Source: Acidimicrobium ferrooxidans DSM 10331 (GTDB taxonomy: Bacteria; Actinomycetota; Acidimicrobiia; Acidimicrobiales; Acidimicrobiaceae). From it: a stretch of 64,000 bases of DNA. Shown in pieces: positions 38,001 through 46,667 of this stretch (within the stretch, counting starts at the first letter, position 1; every line of letters starts with the position of its first letter). The stretch is from assembly GCF_000023265.1 (NCBI RefSeq), contig NC_013124.1:620001-684000 (forward strand), read 5' to 3'. A program made the position numbers and the translations under genes. The notes under the pieces were generated by a model that did no database searches, was not told the origin of the DNA, and saw only the letters and a program-made list of their open reading frames with translations.

Positions 38001-39251
38001 ATGGCGTCGCGGAATCGGAGGAGGCTCGGAGCCCGCAGTCGAGGTTACGGTCGACGGCGGAGCGTGCGCCTCGGACGCGTCCTCATCGTGGTCGTGGTCG
38101 TGATTGTGCTCGCCGGGGTGGTGCAGATCGTGCGTGGGGTCCCACAGCCGAGCTACAGCGCCGTGGTGCCGGCGACGGCGACCATCCCCGGCTCCGCACC
38201 GAACGTGCCGTGGCCGAGCGGCGGCGAGGCGGCGGCGGAGATCGTTGGCGTCGGCAGGATCGGCACCTACGGGCCGACGACCCCGCAGACGATCGCGTCG
38301 GTGGCCAAGATGATGACGGCCCTCTTGACGATCCGTGATCACCCGCTCTCCCTCGGGCAGCAAGGGCCCTCCATCACGATCACGCCCGAGGACTACCAGA
38401 TCTACCTCACGGACAAGGCCCAGAACGACTCGGTGATGGCCGTCGCGCCGGGCGAGCAGCTCAGCGAGTACCAGGCCCTCGAGGCGCTCCTCATCCCCTC
38501 GGCCGACAACATGGCCACGGTGCTTGCGACGTGGGACGCCGGGAGTGAGTCGGCCTTCGTGGCCCAGATGAACCACGAAGCCAAGGTGCTCGGTCTCACC
38601 GATACGCACTATGGCGATCCGAGCGGTCTGTCGGCGGCGACGTACTCGAACGCCAGCTCGCAGCTGCGTGTCGCGAGGCTCGTCATGGCGAACCCGGTGC
38701 TCGCGAGCATCGTGTCCAAGCCCCAGGCGACGCTGCCGGTTGCGGGTGTGGTCTACAACGTCAATGGCGAGGTGACCCACCACGGGATCATCGGCGTCAA
38801 GACGGGCTCCATCTTGACGGGAAACTTCGCGATGGCCTGTGCGGTGCACGTAGGGACATCGACCTACACCGGGCTCGGTGTCGTGCTCGACCAAGGCGGC
38901 GTCGCACCACTTGAGACCGCGCTCCACAACGGCGTGCGGCTCGCCGAGTTCGAGGAGCAGCTCCTCCGGCCGGTCACGGTGCTCAGGGCCGGTGAGGAGG
39001 TCGGGTCGCTCGCGGTCCCCGGTCACGGCTCCGTGGCCGTGACGGCGACTCGAGGGGTGACGCTGGTCGGGTGGCCAGGCCTGCTCGTGCAGGTCACGGT
39101 CCATCTCCACCAGCACCTCTACGGCGCGGCCGCGCACGCCGTGGTCGGCAGTGCAACGGTCACCTTGGGTGAACAGCGCATGACGGTCCCGTTGGTGGCG
39201 AGTTCGGCGGTGGCGTCGCCGTCGCTCCTGTGGCGCCTGACGCATCTGTAA
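38001..39251 (+). CDS. Penicillin-binding D-alanyl-D-alanine carboxypeptidase (S11)
   Basis: 416 aa. Arg-rich N-terminus then one transmembrane/signal segment (~26-45). Catalytic S100-V-A-K103 and K-T-G (~265-267, I-G-V-K-T-G-S) are present. The middle motif reads S167-A-D-N where S-x-N is usual, so its third residue is Asp. Trims peptidoglycan pentapeptides outside the membrane. GGAGG precedes ATG 38001. TAATG overlap with thrB. Confidence 0.85.
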   Translation: MASRNRRRLGARSRGYGRRRSVRLGRVLIVVVVVIVLAGVVQIVRGVPQPSYSAVVPATATIPGSAPNVPWPSGGEAAAEIVGVGRIGTYGPTTPQTIASVAKMMTALLTIRDHPLSLGQQGPSITITPEDYQIYLTDKAQNDSVMAVAPGEQLSEYQALEALLIPSADNMATVLATWDAGSESAFVAQMNHEAKVLGLTDTHYGDPSGLSAATYSNASSQLRVARLVMANPVLASIVSKPQATLPVAGVVYNVNGEVTHHGIIGVKTGSILTGNFAMACAVHVGTSTYTGLGVVLDQGGVAPLETALHNGVRLAEFEEQLLRPVTVLRAGEEVGSLAVPGHGSVAVTATRGVTLVGWPGLLVQVTVHLHQHLYGAAAHAVVGSATVTLGEQRMTVPLVASSAVASPSLLWRLTHL

Positions 39252-40186
39252 TGGTCGCACCCCATGGCCCGTGGCGCTTCGCACGGGCGCCCGGCTCGAC
39301 CGCCAACCTGGGCCCCGGGTTCGACGCGCTCGGACTCGCGATCCCGTTCGAGACTCGTGTCTGGGCGCGGCCGAACTCGCGCTTCGTCGTTCGACTCGCC
39401 GGTACCGGAGGGAGCGAGCGGCTCGACAGCGGTCACCTGATCGCGCGGGCACTGTCGCAGGTCGCCCGCGAGCCGGTGGAGCTCGTCGTCGCCTCCGACA
39501 TCCCGCTCGCACGCGGCCTCGGCTCGTCGGGATCGCTCGCGCTCGCCCTCGCGGCCGCGCTCGGTGCGACCGATCCGCTCGCCGCGGCGATCGTGCTCGA
39601 GGGGCACCCGGAGAATGCGGCGGCCTCCGCCCTCGGGGGCGCGGTGGTGGCGGTCGGAGGGGGTGGGGACGAGCTCGTGCTCCGGCGTGTGGCGCTCGAT
39701 GCTCGGCTGCGGCTCGTGCTCGTCGTGCCTGAGCGTCGCCTCGCGACCGCCGAGGCGAGAGCGGTCGTGGCGCGCACCCTCTCGCTCGAGGACGCCGTCT
39801 TCAACCTGCAGCGCGTCGCCGCTCTCGTCGCGAGCCTCGGTGATGTGGAGGCGCTCGCGCCGTTGCTCTTCGAGGATCGACTCCACCAGCCCTGGCGCGA
39901 GCGGCTCTTCCCGGAAGCCGTGGTGGTCCGCGACGCGCTCATCGAGGCGGGTTGTCGCGGTGCGGCCTGGTCTGGGGCTGGGCCGAGCCTCGTGGGGTTC
40001 GTCGAGGAGGAGCGAGCCCCCCAGGCCGCCGAGGCCGTCCGGGCTTCGTTGGTGCGCGTCGCGATCGGCGCCAGCGTGCACGTGGTCGCCCCCGATCTCC
40101 GGGGCCTCGTCGTCGGGAGCGAGCCGCCGCCACCGGCACTCGCGGAAGGGCCTGCGGTACCCTTCGAGGCTTCCGGACTCGGCTAG
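39251..40186 (+). CDS. thrB: GHMP kinase, probable homoserine kinase
   Basis: 311 aa. GHMP ATP-binding loop P-L-A-R-G-L-G-S-S-G-S (~85-95), N-terminal A-P-G-S-T-A-N-L-G-P-G-F-D typical of ThrB, and C-terminal G-A-A-W-S-G-A-G-P-S. Phosphorylates homoserine in threonine synthesis. No thrC/hom in the window, so identity rests on the N-terminal signature. Confidence 0.8.
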   Translation: MVAPHGPWRFARAPGSTANLGPGFDALGLAIPFETRVWARPNSRFVVRLAGTGGSERLDSGHLIARALSQVAREPVELVVASDIPLARGLGSSGSLALALAAALGATDPLAAAIVLEGHPENAAASALGGAVVAVGGGGDELVLRRVALDARLRLVLVVPERRLATAEARAVVARTLSLEDAVFNLQRVAALVASLGDVEALAPLLFEDRLHQPWRERLFPEAVVVRDALIEAGCRGAAWSGAGPSLVGFVEEERAPQAAEAVRASLVRVAIGASVHVVAPDLRGLVVGSEPPPPALAEGPAVPFEASGLG

Positions 40187-40187
40187 C

Positions 40188-40760
40188 ATGGACTCGATGT
40201 CCTCTCCTCAGCGCGTGGCCGTCTATGGTCCGAGTGCGCTCGCAACACCAGCGAACGCGGTCAGCGTGGTGCGGTTGCTGCTCGCCCCGGTCATCGTGGT
40301 CGTGCTGCTCGGGGCACCGGACGGCTGGGTTCCGCTCGCGCTGTGGGCTGGGGTCGCCTTGTCGGACAAGGTCGATGGCGTCCTCGCACGGCGCCAGGGC
40401 GTGACCCGAGCGGGCGCGTTCCTCGACCCACTCGCCGACAAGGTGCTGGTGTTCTCGGTGCTCGGTGCGCTGTGGCTCCTCCATCGGGTGCCGGCGCTGC
40501 CCATCGTCATCATGGGCACGCGCGAGATCGCCGTGAGCGTCTATCGGACCCAGGTACTCGCCGGGGGCCAGAGTCTGCCGGCTCGGTTGCCGGGCAAGCT
40601 GAAGATGCTGGTGCAGGTGATCGCGGTTGGCGTGGCGCTCGTACCCGGGTTTGCGCTGCACGACGAGAGCGTGGTCACGACCCTGTTGTGGGGCGCCACG
40701 GTTCTCGCCGTGGTGAGCGGCGTGCAGTACTTCGTCGACGCCCGCTCGATCCAGTCCTGA
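40188..40760 (+). CDS. pgsA: CDP-alcohol phosphatidyltransferase, PgsA-like
   Basis: 190 aa membrane enzyme with about five helices. The metal-binding motif is D-x2-D-G-x2-A-R-x7-G-x3-D-x3-D (D-K-V-D-G ... L-D-P-L-A-D); the middle spacer is 7 where 8 is usual. Probably makes phosphatidylglycerol phosphate from CDP-diacylglycerol supplied by CdsA. PgsA-cinA-recA order supports the assignment. Confidence 0.82.
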   Translation: MDSMSSPQRVAVYGPSALATPANAVSVVRLLLAPVIVVVLLGAPDGWVPLALWAGVALSDKVDGVLARRQGVTRAGAFLDPLADKVLVFSVLGALWLLHRVPALPIVIMGTREIAVSVYRTQVLAGGQSLPARLPGKLKMLVQVIAVGVALVPGFALHDESVVTTLLWGATVLAVVSGVQYFVDARSIQS

Positions 40761-40771
40761 GCGCGGGTCCC

Positions 40772-42034
40772 GTGGACGTCTGTATCGTCTCGATCGGCAC
40801 GGAGCTCTTGCTCGGGCAGATCACGGACACGAACGCCCGGCTGCTCGCGGAGCGACTCGCTTCTGCAGGACATACGAGCCGCCTACGTGTGACCGTCGGC
40901 GACAACCATGCCCAGATCGTGTGGGCGCTCGCGGAGGGACTTGCGCGGGCCGACGCCGTCATCACGACGGGTGGTCTCGGGCCGACCCAGGACGACATCA
41001 CTCGCGAGGCGGTGGCTGCGGTCGCGGGGGTGCCGCTCGAGCGCGACGAGCGCGTCGCGGCGAGGATCGAGGCGATCTTTCGCGATCGAGGGCGTCCCAT
41101 GCCCGAGAACAACTACCGCCAAGCGCTGGTGCCACGTGGCGCCCAGGTCATCGAGCAGCGCAAGGGAACCGCCCCTGGTCTCGTCGTCCCCGTGGGATCC
41201 AAGCTCATCGCGTGCGTCCCTGGCGTTCCCTACGAGGCGGAGGACATGGTCGACGAGGTGCTCGCCGCCTTCGCCGCTCACGATCCGAGCCCGGGCGTGC
41301 TCGCATCGCGCGTGCTGCGGACCTGGGGTCTCGGTGAGTCGCGCTTGGCCGAGCTCGTGGCCCCACGGTTCGATGCGCTGTGGGGGACGCCCACGACGCT
41401 CGCGTTTCTCGCCTCGGGCATCGAGGGTATCAAGGTGCGTATCACCACACGCGGCAGCGACCCCGACGGCGTCAGGGCGACCCTCGATGCCGAGGAGCGT
41501 ACCCTCAGAGCGATCCTCGGCGACTACGTGTTCGGTGTCGACGACGACTCGCTCGAGCGGGTCGTCGCGCGTGCGGTCACCGGCCGACAGGCCCGAGTCG
41601 CGGTTGCCGAGTCCCTGACCGGAGGGATGCTCGCGAGTCGGCTGGTCTCGGTCCCTGGTGCCTCGGCGTGGTTTCGCGGTGGTGTGGTCGCCTACGATTC
41701 CGCCATCAAGCACGAGGTGCTCGGGGTCCGGGCCGAACGTGTGGTGAGCGAGGCTGCGGCCGTCGAGATGGCGCTCGGTGCGGCGCGGGTGCTCGGCGCC
41801 GACATCGGGGTGGCGACGACGGGCGTCGCCGGGCCGGATCCGCTCGAGGGCGAGCCCCCGGGAACGGTCTGGATCGGGGTTGCGATCGGGCAGCGTGCCG
41901 CGGCGCGTCAGGTCCGTCTGCTCGGCGACCGCGAGCGGGTGCGGACGTATGCGGTCGCGAGCGCGTTGGACCTCGTGCGGCTCACGCTGGAGGGGTCGCC
42001 CCGAGGTCTGTCGCTGGAGGAGCACTCGGCATAG
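40772..42034 (+). CDS. cinA: CinA-family protein (MoaB-like domain plus NMN amidohydrolase domain)
   Basis: 420 aa. N-terminal MoCF-like domain (~1-170: I-G-T-E-L-L-L-G-Q-I, T-T-G-G-L-G-P-T-Q-D-D) and C-terminal PncC-like NMN deamidase (~262-410: A-E-S-L-T-G-G-M-L-A, T-G-V-A-G-P). Recycles pyridine nucleotides; often lies before recA. GTG start inferred from the family N-terminus. Confidence 0.92.
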   Translation: MDVCIVSIGTELLLGQITDTNARLLAERLASAGHTSRLRVTVGDNHAQIVWALAEGLARADAVITTGGLGPTQDDITREAVAAVAGVPLERDERVAARIEAIFRDRGRPMPENNYRQALVPRGAQVIEQRKGTAPGLVVPVGSKLIACVPGVPYEAEDMVDEVLAAFAAHDPSPGVLASRVLRTWGLGESRLAELVAPRFDALWGTPTTLAFLASGIEGIKVRITTRGSDPDGVRATLDAEERTLRAILGDYVFGVDDDSLERVVARAVTGRQARVAVAESLTGGMLASRLVSVPGASAWFRGGVVAYDSAIKHEVLGVRAERVVSEAAAVEMALGAARVLGADIGVATTGVAGPDPLEGEPPGTVWIGVAIGQRAAARQVRLLGDRERVRTYAVASALDLVRLTLEGSPRGLSLEEHSA

Positions 42035-42035
42035 C

Positions 42036-42049
42036 CGATCATGCGTTCG
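42036..42049 (+). promoter_or_regulatory. LexA box upstream of recA
   Basis: CGATCATGCGTTCG matches the actinobacterial/Gram-positive consensus CGAACRNRYGTTYG at 13 of 14 positions (position 4 is T). It overlaps the expected -35 of the TACGCT promoter. Confidence 0.85.
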
Positions 42050-42067
42050 CATGTCGTCGGCTCGTGC

Positions 42068-42073
42068 TACGCT
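42068..42073 (+). promoter_or_regulatory. Extended -10 TGC-TACGCT of recA
   Basis: TG-C-TACGCT at 42065-42073, 18 nt downstream of the LexA box and 27 nt before ATG 42101. Confidence 0.6.
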
Positions 42074-42100
42074 ACGCATGTATCCACGAGGGGAGGCCGT

Positions 42101-43141
42101 ATGGATCGCGACAAGGCGCTCGAGACCGCCATCGCACAGATCGAGAAGCAGTTCGGCAAGGGCTCCATCATGCGCATGGGGGAGCACCCCGAGATGGCGA
42201 TCGAGTCCATCCCGACCGGCGCGATGGCGCTCGACCTCGCGCTCGGCGTGGGCGGACTGCCCCGTGGCCGGATCGTCGAGATCTACGGGCCGGAGAGCTC
42301 GGGCAAGTCGACCCTCGCACTCCACGTCGTCGCCGAAGCGCAGCGTCAGGGAGGTCGGTGCGCCTACATCGACGCGGAGCACGCACTCGACCCGGTCTAT
42401 GCCCAGGCCATCGGTGTCGACGTCGACCAGCTGCTCATCAGCCAGCCCGACTACGGTGAGCAGGCCCTCGAGATCGCGGACCTGTTGATCCGTTCGGGTT
42501 CGATCGACGTCGTCATCGTCGACTCGGTCGCCGCTCTGACGCCCAAGGCCGAGATCGAGGGCGATATCGGCGATTCGCACGTCGGGCTCCAGGCGCGACT
42601 CATGTCGCAGGCGCTCCGCAAGCTCACCGCCAACCTCTCGAAGACCAACACGCTCGCGGTCTTCATCAACCAGCTGCGCGAGAAGATCGGTGTGATGTAC
42701 GGCTCGCCCGAGGTCACCCCGGGTGGTCGTGCGCTCAAGTTCTACAGCTCGGTGCGGCTCGACATCCGGCGTGTGGAGTCCATCAAGGACGGCGCGGAGA
42801 TCGTCGGCTCCCGTGCGCGGGTGAAGGTGGTCAAGAACAAGTGTGCGCCGCCGTTCCGCCAGGCGGAGTTCGACATCGCCTACGGCAAGGGGATCTCGCG
42901 CGAGGGATCGCTGCTGGACGTTGCGGTCGAGATGGGGCTCGTGAAGAAGGCCGGAGCCTGGTACACCTACGACGGTGAGCAGCTCGGCCAGGGGCGCGAG
43001 AACGTCAAGGCCTTCCTCGCTGCGAACCCGCAGCTCATGGCCGAACTCGACGTCAAGGTGCGCGAGCGGGTGGCTGTGGACCGTGGAGTCGCCCTGACGC
43101 ACGGCATCGTCGCCGAGGCCGAGGCGATCATCGAGGACTAG
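42101..43141 (+). CDS. recA: Recombinase RecA
   Basis: 346 aa. Walker [10 protein letters not shown] (~66-74), the recombinase signature A-L-K-F-Y-S-S-V-R (~210) and the C-terminal domain are intact. Strand exchange and LexA co-protease. ATG 42101 follows GGGGAGG. SOS-controlled through the box at 42036. No recX follows; miaB is next. Confidence 0.97.
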   Translation: MDRDKALETAIAQIEKQFGKGSIMRMGEHPEMAIESIPTGAMALDLALGVGGLPRGRIVEIYGPESSGKSTLALHVVAEAQRQGGRCAYIDAEHALDPVYAQAIGVDVDQLLISQPDYGEQALEIADLLIRSGSIDVVIVDSVAALTPKAEIEGDIGDSHVGLQARLMSQALRKLTANLSKTNTLAVFINQLREKIGVMYGSPEVTPGGRALKFYSSVRLDIRRVESIKDGAEIVGSRARVKVVKNKCAPPFRQAEFDIAYGKGISREGSLLDVAVEMGLVKKAGAWYTYDGEQLGQGRENVKAFLAANPQLMAELDVKVRERVAVDRGVALTHGIVAEAEAIIED

Positions 43142-43154
43142 CCCCTCCTGGGGC
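43141..43154 (+). terminator. Small GC hairpin between recA and miaB
   Basis: GCCCC-TCCT-GGGGC without a T-run, starting at the recA stop. Weak terminator or processing hairpin. Confidence 0.3.
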
Positions 43155-43184
43155 GGTGGTCGGGCGCGTAGACTCGTCCCCGCG

Positions 43185-44648
43185 ATGCCAAGCAGCTACG
43201 TAGTGCGCACCTTCGGGTGCCAGATGAACGAGCACGACTCCGAGCGCATTGCGGGCGTGCTCGAGGGGCTCGGGCTGACGCGTGGCGACGATCCCGCGGA
43301 CGCCTCGGTCGTGGTCTTCAACACCTGCACCATTCGGGCCAACGCCGACGAGCGTTTCTTCGGTCAGGTGAACCAGCTGCGAGAGGCACGTCGTCGCAAT
43401 CCGTCGATGCGCATCGTGGTCGCCGGGTGCTTGGCGCAAGGAGAAGGCGCAGGACTGCTGGAGCGCGCGCCCCACGTCGACGTGATCGTCGGCACGCACC
43501 AGGTTGGCCGCCTCGCTGAGCTCCTCGGTGCAGCCGATGGGGCGGAGGCGGTGGTGGACGTCCGTGAGCCCGAGCCGGGCAGCGTCGGTCTCGACGACCC
43601 CACGCCGTGGGGCGAGGCGGTGAGCGAGGAGCCCTGGCGAGCGTGGGTCACGATCCAGGTGGGGTGCGACAATCGCTGCGCGTTCTGCATCGTGCCGAGG
43701 GTGCGCGGACCGGAGGCCTCACGCCCATTCGATGCGATCGTCGCCGAGGTGCGCGAACTGGCCGCACGGGGCGTGAGCGAGGTCACCTTGCTGGGTCAGA
43801 ACGTGAACTCGTACGGGCGCGATCTCGTGCTCGCGATGCGTCGGGCCGAGGACGAGCGCGAGCGGGCTCAGGTTGCGAGTCGTTCGGGGGTCGCCTTCCT
43901 CGGCCAGGGCGTGCCCAGGGTGCGTCCGCTGTTCGCGGATCTCGTGCGCGCGGTCGGGGCGGTGCCAGGGATTCGGCGGGTTCGGTTCACGTCGCCGCAC
44001 CCCAAGGACATGCGTACCGAGACCTTCCAGGCCATGGCCGAGACCCCGACGGTGTGCGAGAGCCTGCACTTTCCGCTCCAGTCGGGGTCGGATCGGATCC
44101 TTGCCGCCATGCACCGCGGCTACAGTGCGGATCGCTTCCTCGCCAAGCTCGCCGAGGCTCGTGCCACGATCGACGATCTCGCCGTCTCGACCGACATCAT
44201 CGTCGGCTTTCCGGGCGAGACAGACGCCGACTTCGAGGCGACGCTCGAGGTCGCGGCCGAGGCGGCGTTCGATCTCGCCTACACGTTCATCTACTCTCCC
44301 CGCCCGGGTACCGAGGCAGCGGCCCTCGTCGATCGGTTCGTCGACCCGGACGTGGTGCACGAGCGCTTCGACCGCTTGGTGCGCGTCACGGAGCGCTCGG
44401 CGGCAGCGGCCCATCGTGCCAGGGTCGGGCGAGACGAAGAGATCCTCATCGAAGGTCCGAGCCGCAAGGATCCCCGGACGGCCACCGCGAGGACGCGTCA
44501 GCACAAGCTCGTCCACATTCCGGGGCTCGATGCGCGCGCGCTCGGGGGGCGCTATGGGCGCGCGAGGATCGTCGACGCGCGGGCACACTATCTGATCGGC
44601 GAGATCATCGACGTCGAGCCCGGGGAGTCATCGCTCGTCGTGCCGTGA
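43185..44648 (+). CDS. miaB: tRNA-2-methylthio-N6-dimethylallyladenosine synthase
   Basis: 487 aa radical-SAM methylthiotransferase acting on i6A37. N-terminal UPF0004 cysteines (F-G-C-Q-M-N, F-N-T-C-T-I, A-G-C-L-A), radical SAM C-D-N-R-C-A-F-C-I (~163-171), and a TRAM domain (~410-480). TAGACT 10 nt upstream is a possible -10. Its last 61 nt overlap the convergent menC-like gene. MiaA, which makes its substrate, is encoded nearby. Confidence 0.95.
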   Translation: MPSSYVVRTFGCQMNEHDSERIAGVLEGLGLTRGDDPADASVVVFNTCTIRANADERFFGQVNQLREARRRNPSMRIVVAGCLAQGEGAGLLERAPHVDVIVGTHQVGRLAELLGAADGAEAVVDVREPEPGSVGLDDPTPWGEAVSEEPWRAWVTIQVGCDNRCAFCIVPRVRGPEASRPFDAIVAEVRELAARGVSEVTLLGQNVNSYGRDLVLAMRRAEDERERAQVASRSGVAFLGQGVPRVRPLFADLVRAVGAVPGIRRVRFTSPHPKDMRTETFQAMAETPTVCESLHFPLQSGSDRILAAMHRGYSADRFLAKLAEARATIDDLAVSTDIIVGFPGETDADFEATLEVAAEAAFDLAYTFIYSPRPGTEAAALVDRFVDPDVVHERFDRLVRVTERSAAAAHRARVGRDEEILIEGPSRKDPRTATARTRQHKLVHIPGLDARALGGRYGRARIVDARAHYLIGEIIDVEPGESSLVVP

Positions 44649-45721
44649 GCGAAGGTCCGCTCGAAGAGGAGTTCGCCGCGTACCAGGTCTCGACCGATCC
44701 CAGCCTCGGTCCACAGCCGGAAGGCACCATCGGTAGCCTCGAGTGGCGTCGTGGGCTCGTCGGCGCCGTAGTGCGACGAGGGTGCGAGATCGCCTGGTCG
44801 ATCGACGCCAGGCAGGCTTGCCAGGGCGACGGCGTGAGCTCGGCCGACCGCGGTCTCGTACATGCCGCCGACCAGGGCGTCGAGTCCTTCCGAGCGGGCC
44901 CTGGCGAGGATGGCGAGCGTCGGCTCCCAACCGCCGAGGCGCGCGAGCTTGAGATTGAGCGTCACCCGTGCGCCGAGCGCGAGCATCGTCGTGAGGTCGC
45001 CCGGCCCCCGCAGCGACTCGTCCAGGCACACCGGCGTGAGGGCCGAGCGAGCGAACTGGGCCACCGCGACCGGATCGTCAGGGTCGATGGGCTGTTCGAG
45101 CAGACTGAAGCCGAGCCGATCGATGGCCGAGAGCGTGGGATCCGAGGGGTCGTCGAAGGCACCGTTCGCATCGGCGACGAGGTCGATCGTGGTCGGGGTG
45201 AGGGTACGCGCCTCGGCGAGCAGGCCGAGCGACGTGTCGCGCTCGATCTTGAGCTTGATGCGCCGATAGCCGGCGGCGATGGCGCGCTCGATCGCGCCGA
45301 GGACGGCGTCGGGCTCGTCGATCCCGAGCGCGATCCCCGTCGGGACGGGGTCGTCTCGGCCGCCGAGCAGCGCCCAGAGCGGGCGGCCGGCTCGACGAGC
45401 CGCGAGGTCGTGGGCCGCTTGCGACAGGGCGGCGCGAGCCGCGCGATGCCCGCGAATGGTGTGCACGCTCCGTGCGACCGCCTCCGGCCGGACTCTCTCG
45501 AGGCGGGGGGCGAGAAAGCGCTCGAGCGCGAGGAGCTCGGTGGCGAGCGTCTCGGAGTCGTAGGTTGGCTCCTCGAGCGCGGCGAGCTCGCCGAGACCGT
45601 GGACACCCTCGTCGTCGACGAGCTCGACCAGCACGCGCGCCCCGACGTGGACGACCCCATGGGCGCTGCGGTGGGGGTCGCGTTCCAGGGAGACGCGCCA
45701 GATGCGCAGTCCTTCGCTCAT
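44588..45721 (-). CDS. menC: Enolase-superfamily protein, o-succinylbenzoate synthase-like
   Basis: 377 aa. Enolase superfamily acid/base and metal residues: K in R-I-K-L-K (~163), D-A-N (~189), E in L-L-E-Q-P (~215), D-E-S (~239), and K in L-N-L-K-L-A-R-L-G-G (~262). MenC dehydrates SHCHC in menaquinone synthesis; N-acylamino-acid racemases share all these residues. No other men genes are in the window. ATG 45721 has TAGGCT 6 nt upstream on its strand. Divergent from miaA. Confidence 0.8.
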   Translation of the reverse strand: MSEGLRIWRVSLERDPHRSAHGVVHVGARVLVELVDDEGVHGLGELAALEEPTYDSETLATELLALERFLAPRLERVRPEAVARSVHTIRGHRAARAALSQAAHDLAARRAGRPLWALLGGRDDPVPTGIALGIDEPDAVLGAIERAIAAGYRRIKLKIERDTSLGLLAEARTLTPTTIDLVADANGAFDDPSDPTLSAIDRLGFSLLEQPIDPDDPVAVAQFARSALTPVCLDESLRGPGDLTTMLALGARVTLNLKLARLGGWEPTLAILARARSEGLDALVGGMYETAVGRAHAVALASLPGVDRPGDLAPSSHYGADEPTTPLEATDGAFRLWTEAGIGRDLVRGELLFERTFAHGTTSDDSPGSTSMISPIR

Positions 45722-45727
45722 GCCCGG

Positions 45728-45733
45728 AGCCTA
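45728..45733 (-). promoter_or_regulatory. -10 element TAGGCT of the menC-like gene
   Basis: Minus-strand TAGGCT, 6 nt, then ATG 45721; leaderless geometry. It is 15 bp from the opposing -10 of miaA. Confidence 0.55.
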
Positions 45734-45748
45734 CGTGGCCGACGTGGC

Positions 45749-45754
45749 TAGCCT
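45749..45754 (+). promoter_or_regulatory. -10 element TAGCCT of miaA
   Basis: TAGCCT, 7 nt, then GTG 45762; decides the miaA start. Confidence 0.55.
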
Positions 45755-45761
45755 GACAGGA

Positions 45762-46667
45762 GTGCCGGGACGTCTCGCGATCGTCGGCCCGACCGGGTCG
45801 GGCAAGACCAGCCTCGTCACGCGTGCGGTTCGTGACGGACTGCTGCGCGGTGTCGCCGTCGTGTCGGCCGACGCGTTCGCCGTGTATCGAGGACTCGAGA
45901 TCACGGCCTGGGCTCCGGGTGACGATGACCGCGCTGGGATCGACTACCACCTCCTCGGCACGGTCGACGTCGCCGAGGAGGTCTCGCTCGCGTGGTTCCT
46001 CGGTGCACTCAGTGTGATCGAGGCCGAGCGGGCCGGTGGCGGGGTCCTTCTCGTCGGCGGGACGTCGCTGTGGGTCCGGAGCGCGGTGAACGGCCTCGCA
46101 CCGCCGCCCCAGGCGCCTGGTCTTCGGCGGTGGTTGGAGGCTCGCGCGACCGATCCCCACGGCGTCGCCGCGCTCGTGTCCTTGCTCAGAGTCGTCGATC
46201 CCGCCGCGGCCTCGGGGATCGACGGACCCAACGCACGCCGTGTGGTCCGCGCGCTCGAGGTGGCGCTCGCGAGCGGCGGTGCGCGCAGCGTGGCTGGAGA
46301 GGCGCTCCGCGCCACGGCGCCGGCGCGCTACGTGCAGATCGGGCTTCGCCGTGGCGAAGCAGCGCTGCGTCGGGCCATCGAGGCTCGTGTGGAGGCCCAG
46401 CTCGCCGCGGGCTGGCTGGCCGAGATCGAACGGATCGGGCCGATCGCCTCGCGCACGGCTCGTCAGGCGATCGGCGTTCGCGAGCTCACCGAGGTCATCG
46501 AGGGCCGACGGACGCTCGCTGAAGCTCGAGCGGCCATCGTCCGACGCACCTGGCGGCTCGTACGACGTCAGCGGGCCTGGCTCGAGCGCGATCCGCGCAT
46601 TCGCTGGGCCGACAGCGTCGACGAGGCCCTCTCGGCGATCGCGGGAGCGGTGGAGGAGGCGGCGTGA
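45762..46667 (+). CDS. miaA: tRNA dimethylallyltransferase, divergent
   Basis: 301 aa from GTG 45762, which gives M-P-G-R-L-A-I-V-G-P-T-G-S-G-K-T at the N-terminus as in the family. P-loop 9-16. The second motif, normally D-S-x-Q-(V/I)-Y-R-G, reads D-A-F-A-V-Y-R-G, and G-G-T-G-L-Y reads G-G-T-S-L-W, so residues that contact A37 differ. G-V-R-E-L is retained. Prenylates A37 of tRNAs before MiaB acts. Overlaps dapF. Confidence 0.85.
   Translation: MPGRLAIVGPTGSGKTSLVTRAVRDGLLRGVAVVSADAFAVYRGLEITAWAPGDDDRAGIDYHLLGTVDVAEEVSLAWFLGALSVIEAERAGGGVLLVGGTSLWVRSAVNGLAPPPQAPGLRRWLEARATDPHGVAALVSLLRVVDPAAASGIDGPNARRVVRALEVALASGGARSVAGEALRATAPARYVQIGLRRGEAALRRAIEARVEAQLAAGWLAEIERIGPIASRTARQAIGVRELTEVIEGRRTLAEARAAIVRRTWRLVRRQRAWLERDPRIRWADSVDEALSAIAGAVEEAA

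Noticed and set aside
36258-39512. 1,084-codon open frame on the minus strand
   Set aside because: Covers ftsK and the carboxypeptidase in antisense; composition is that of a shadow.
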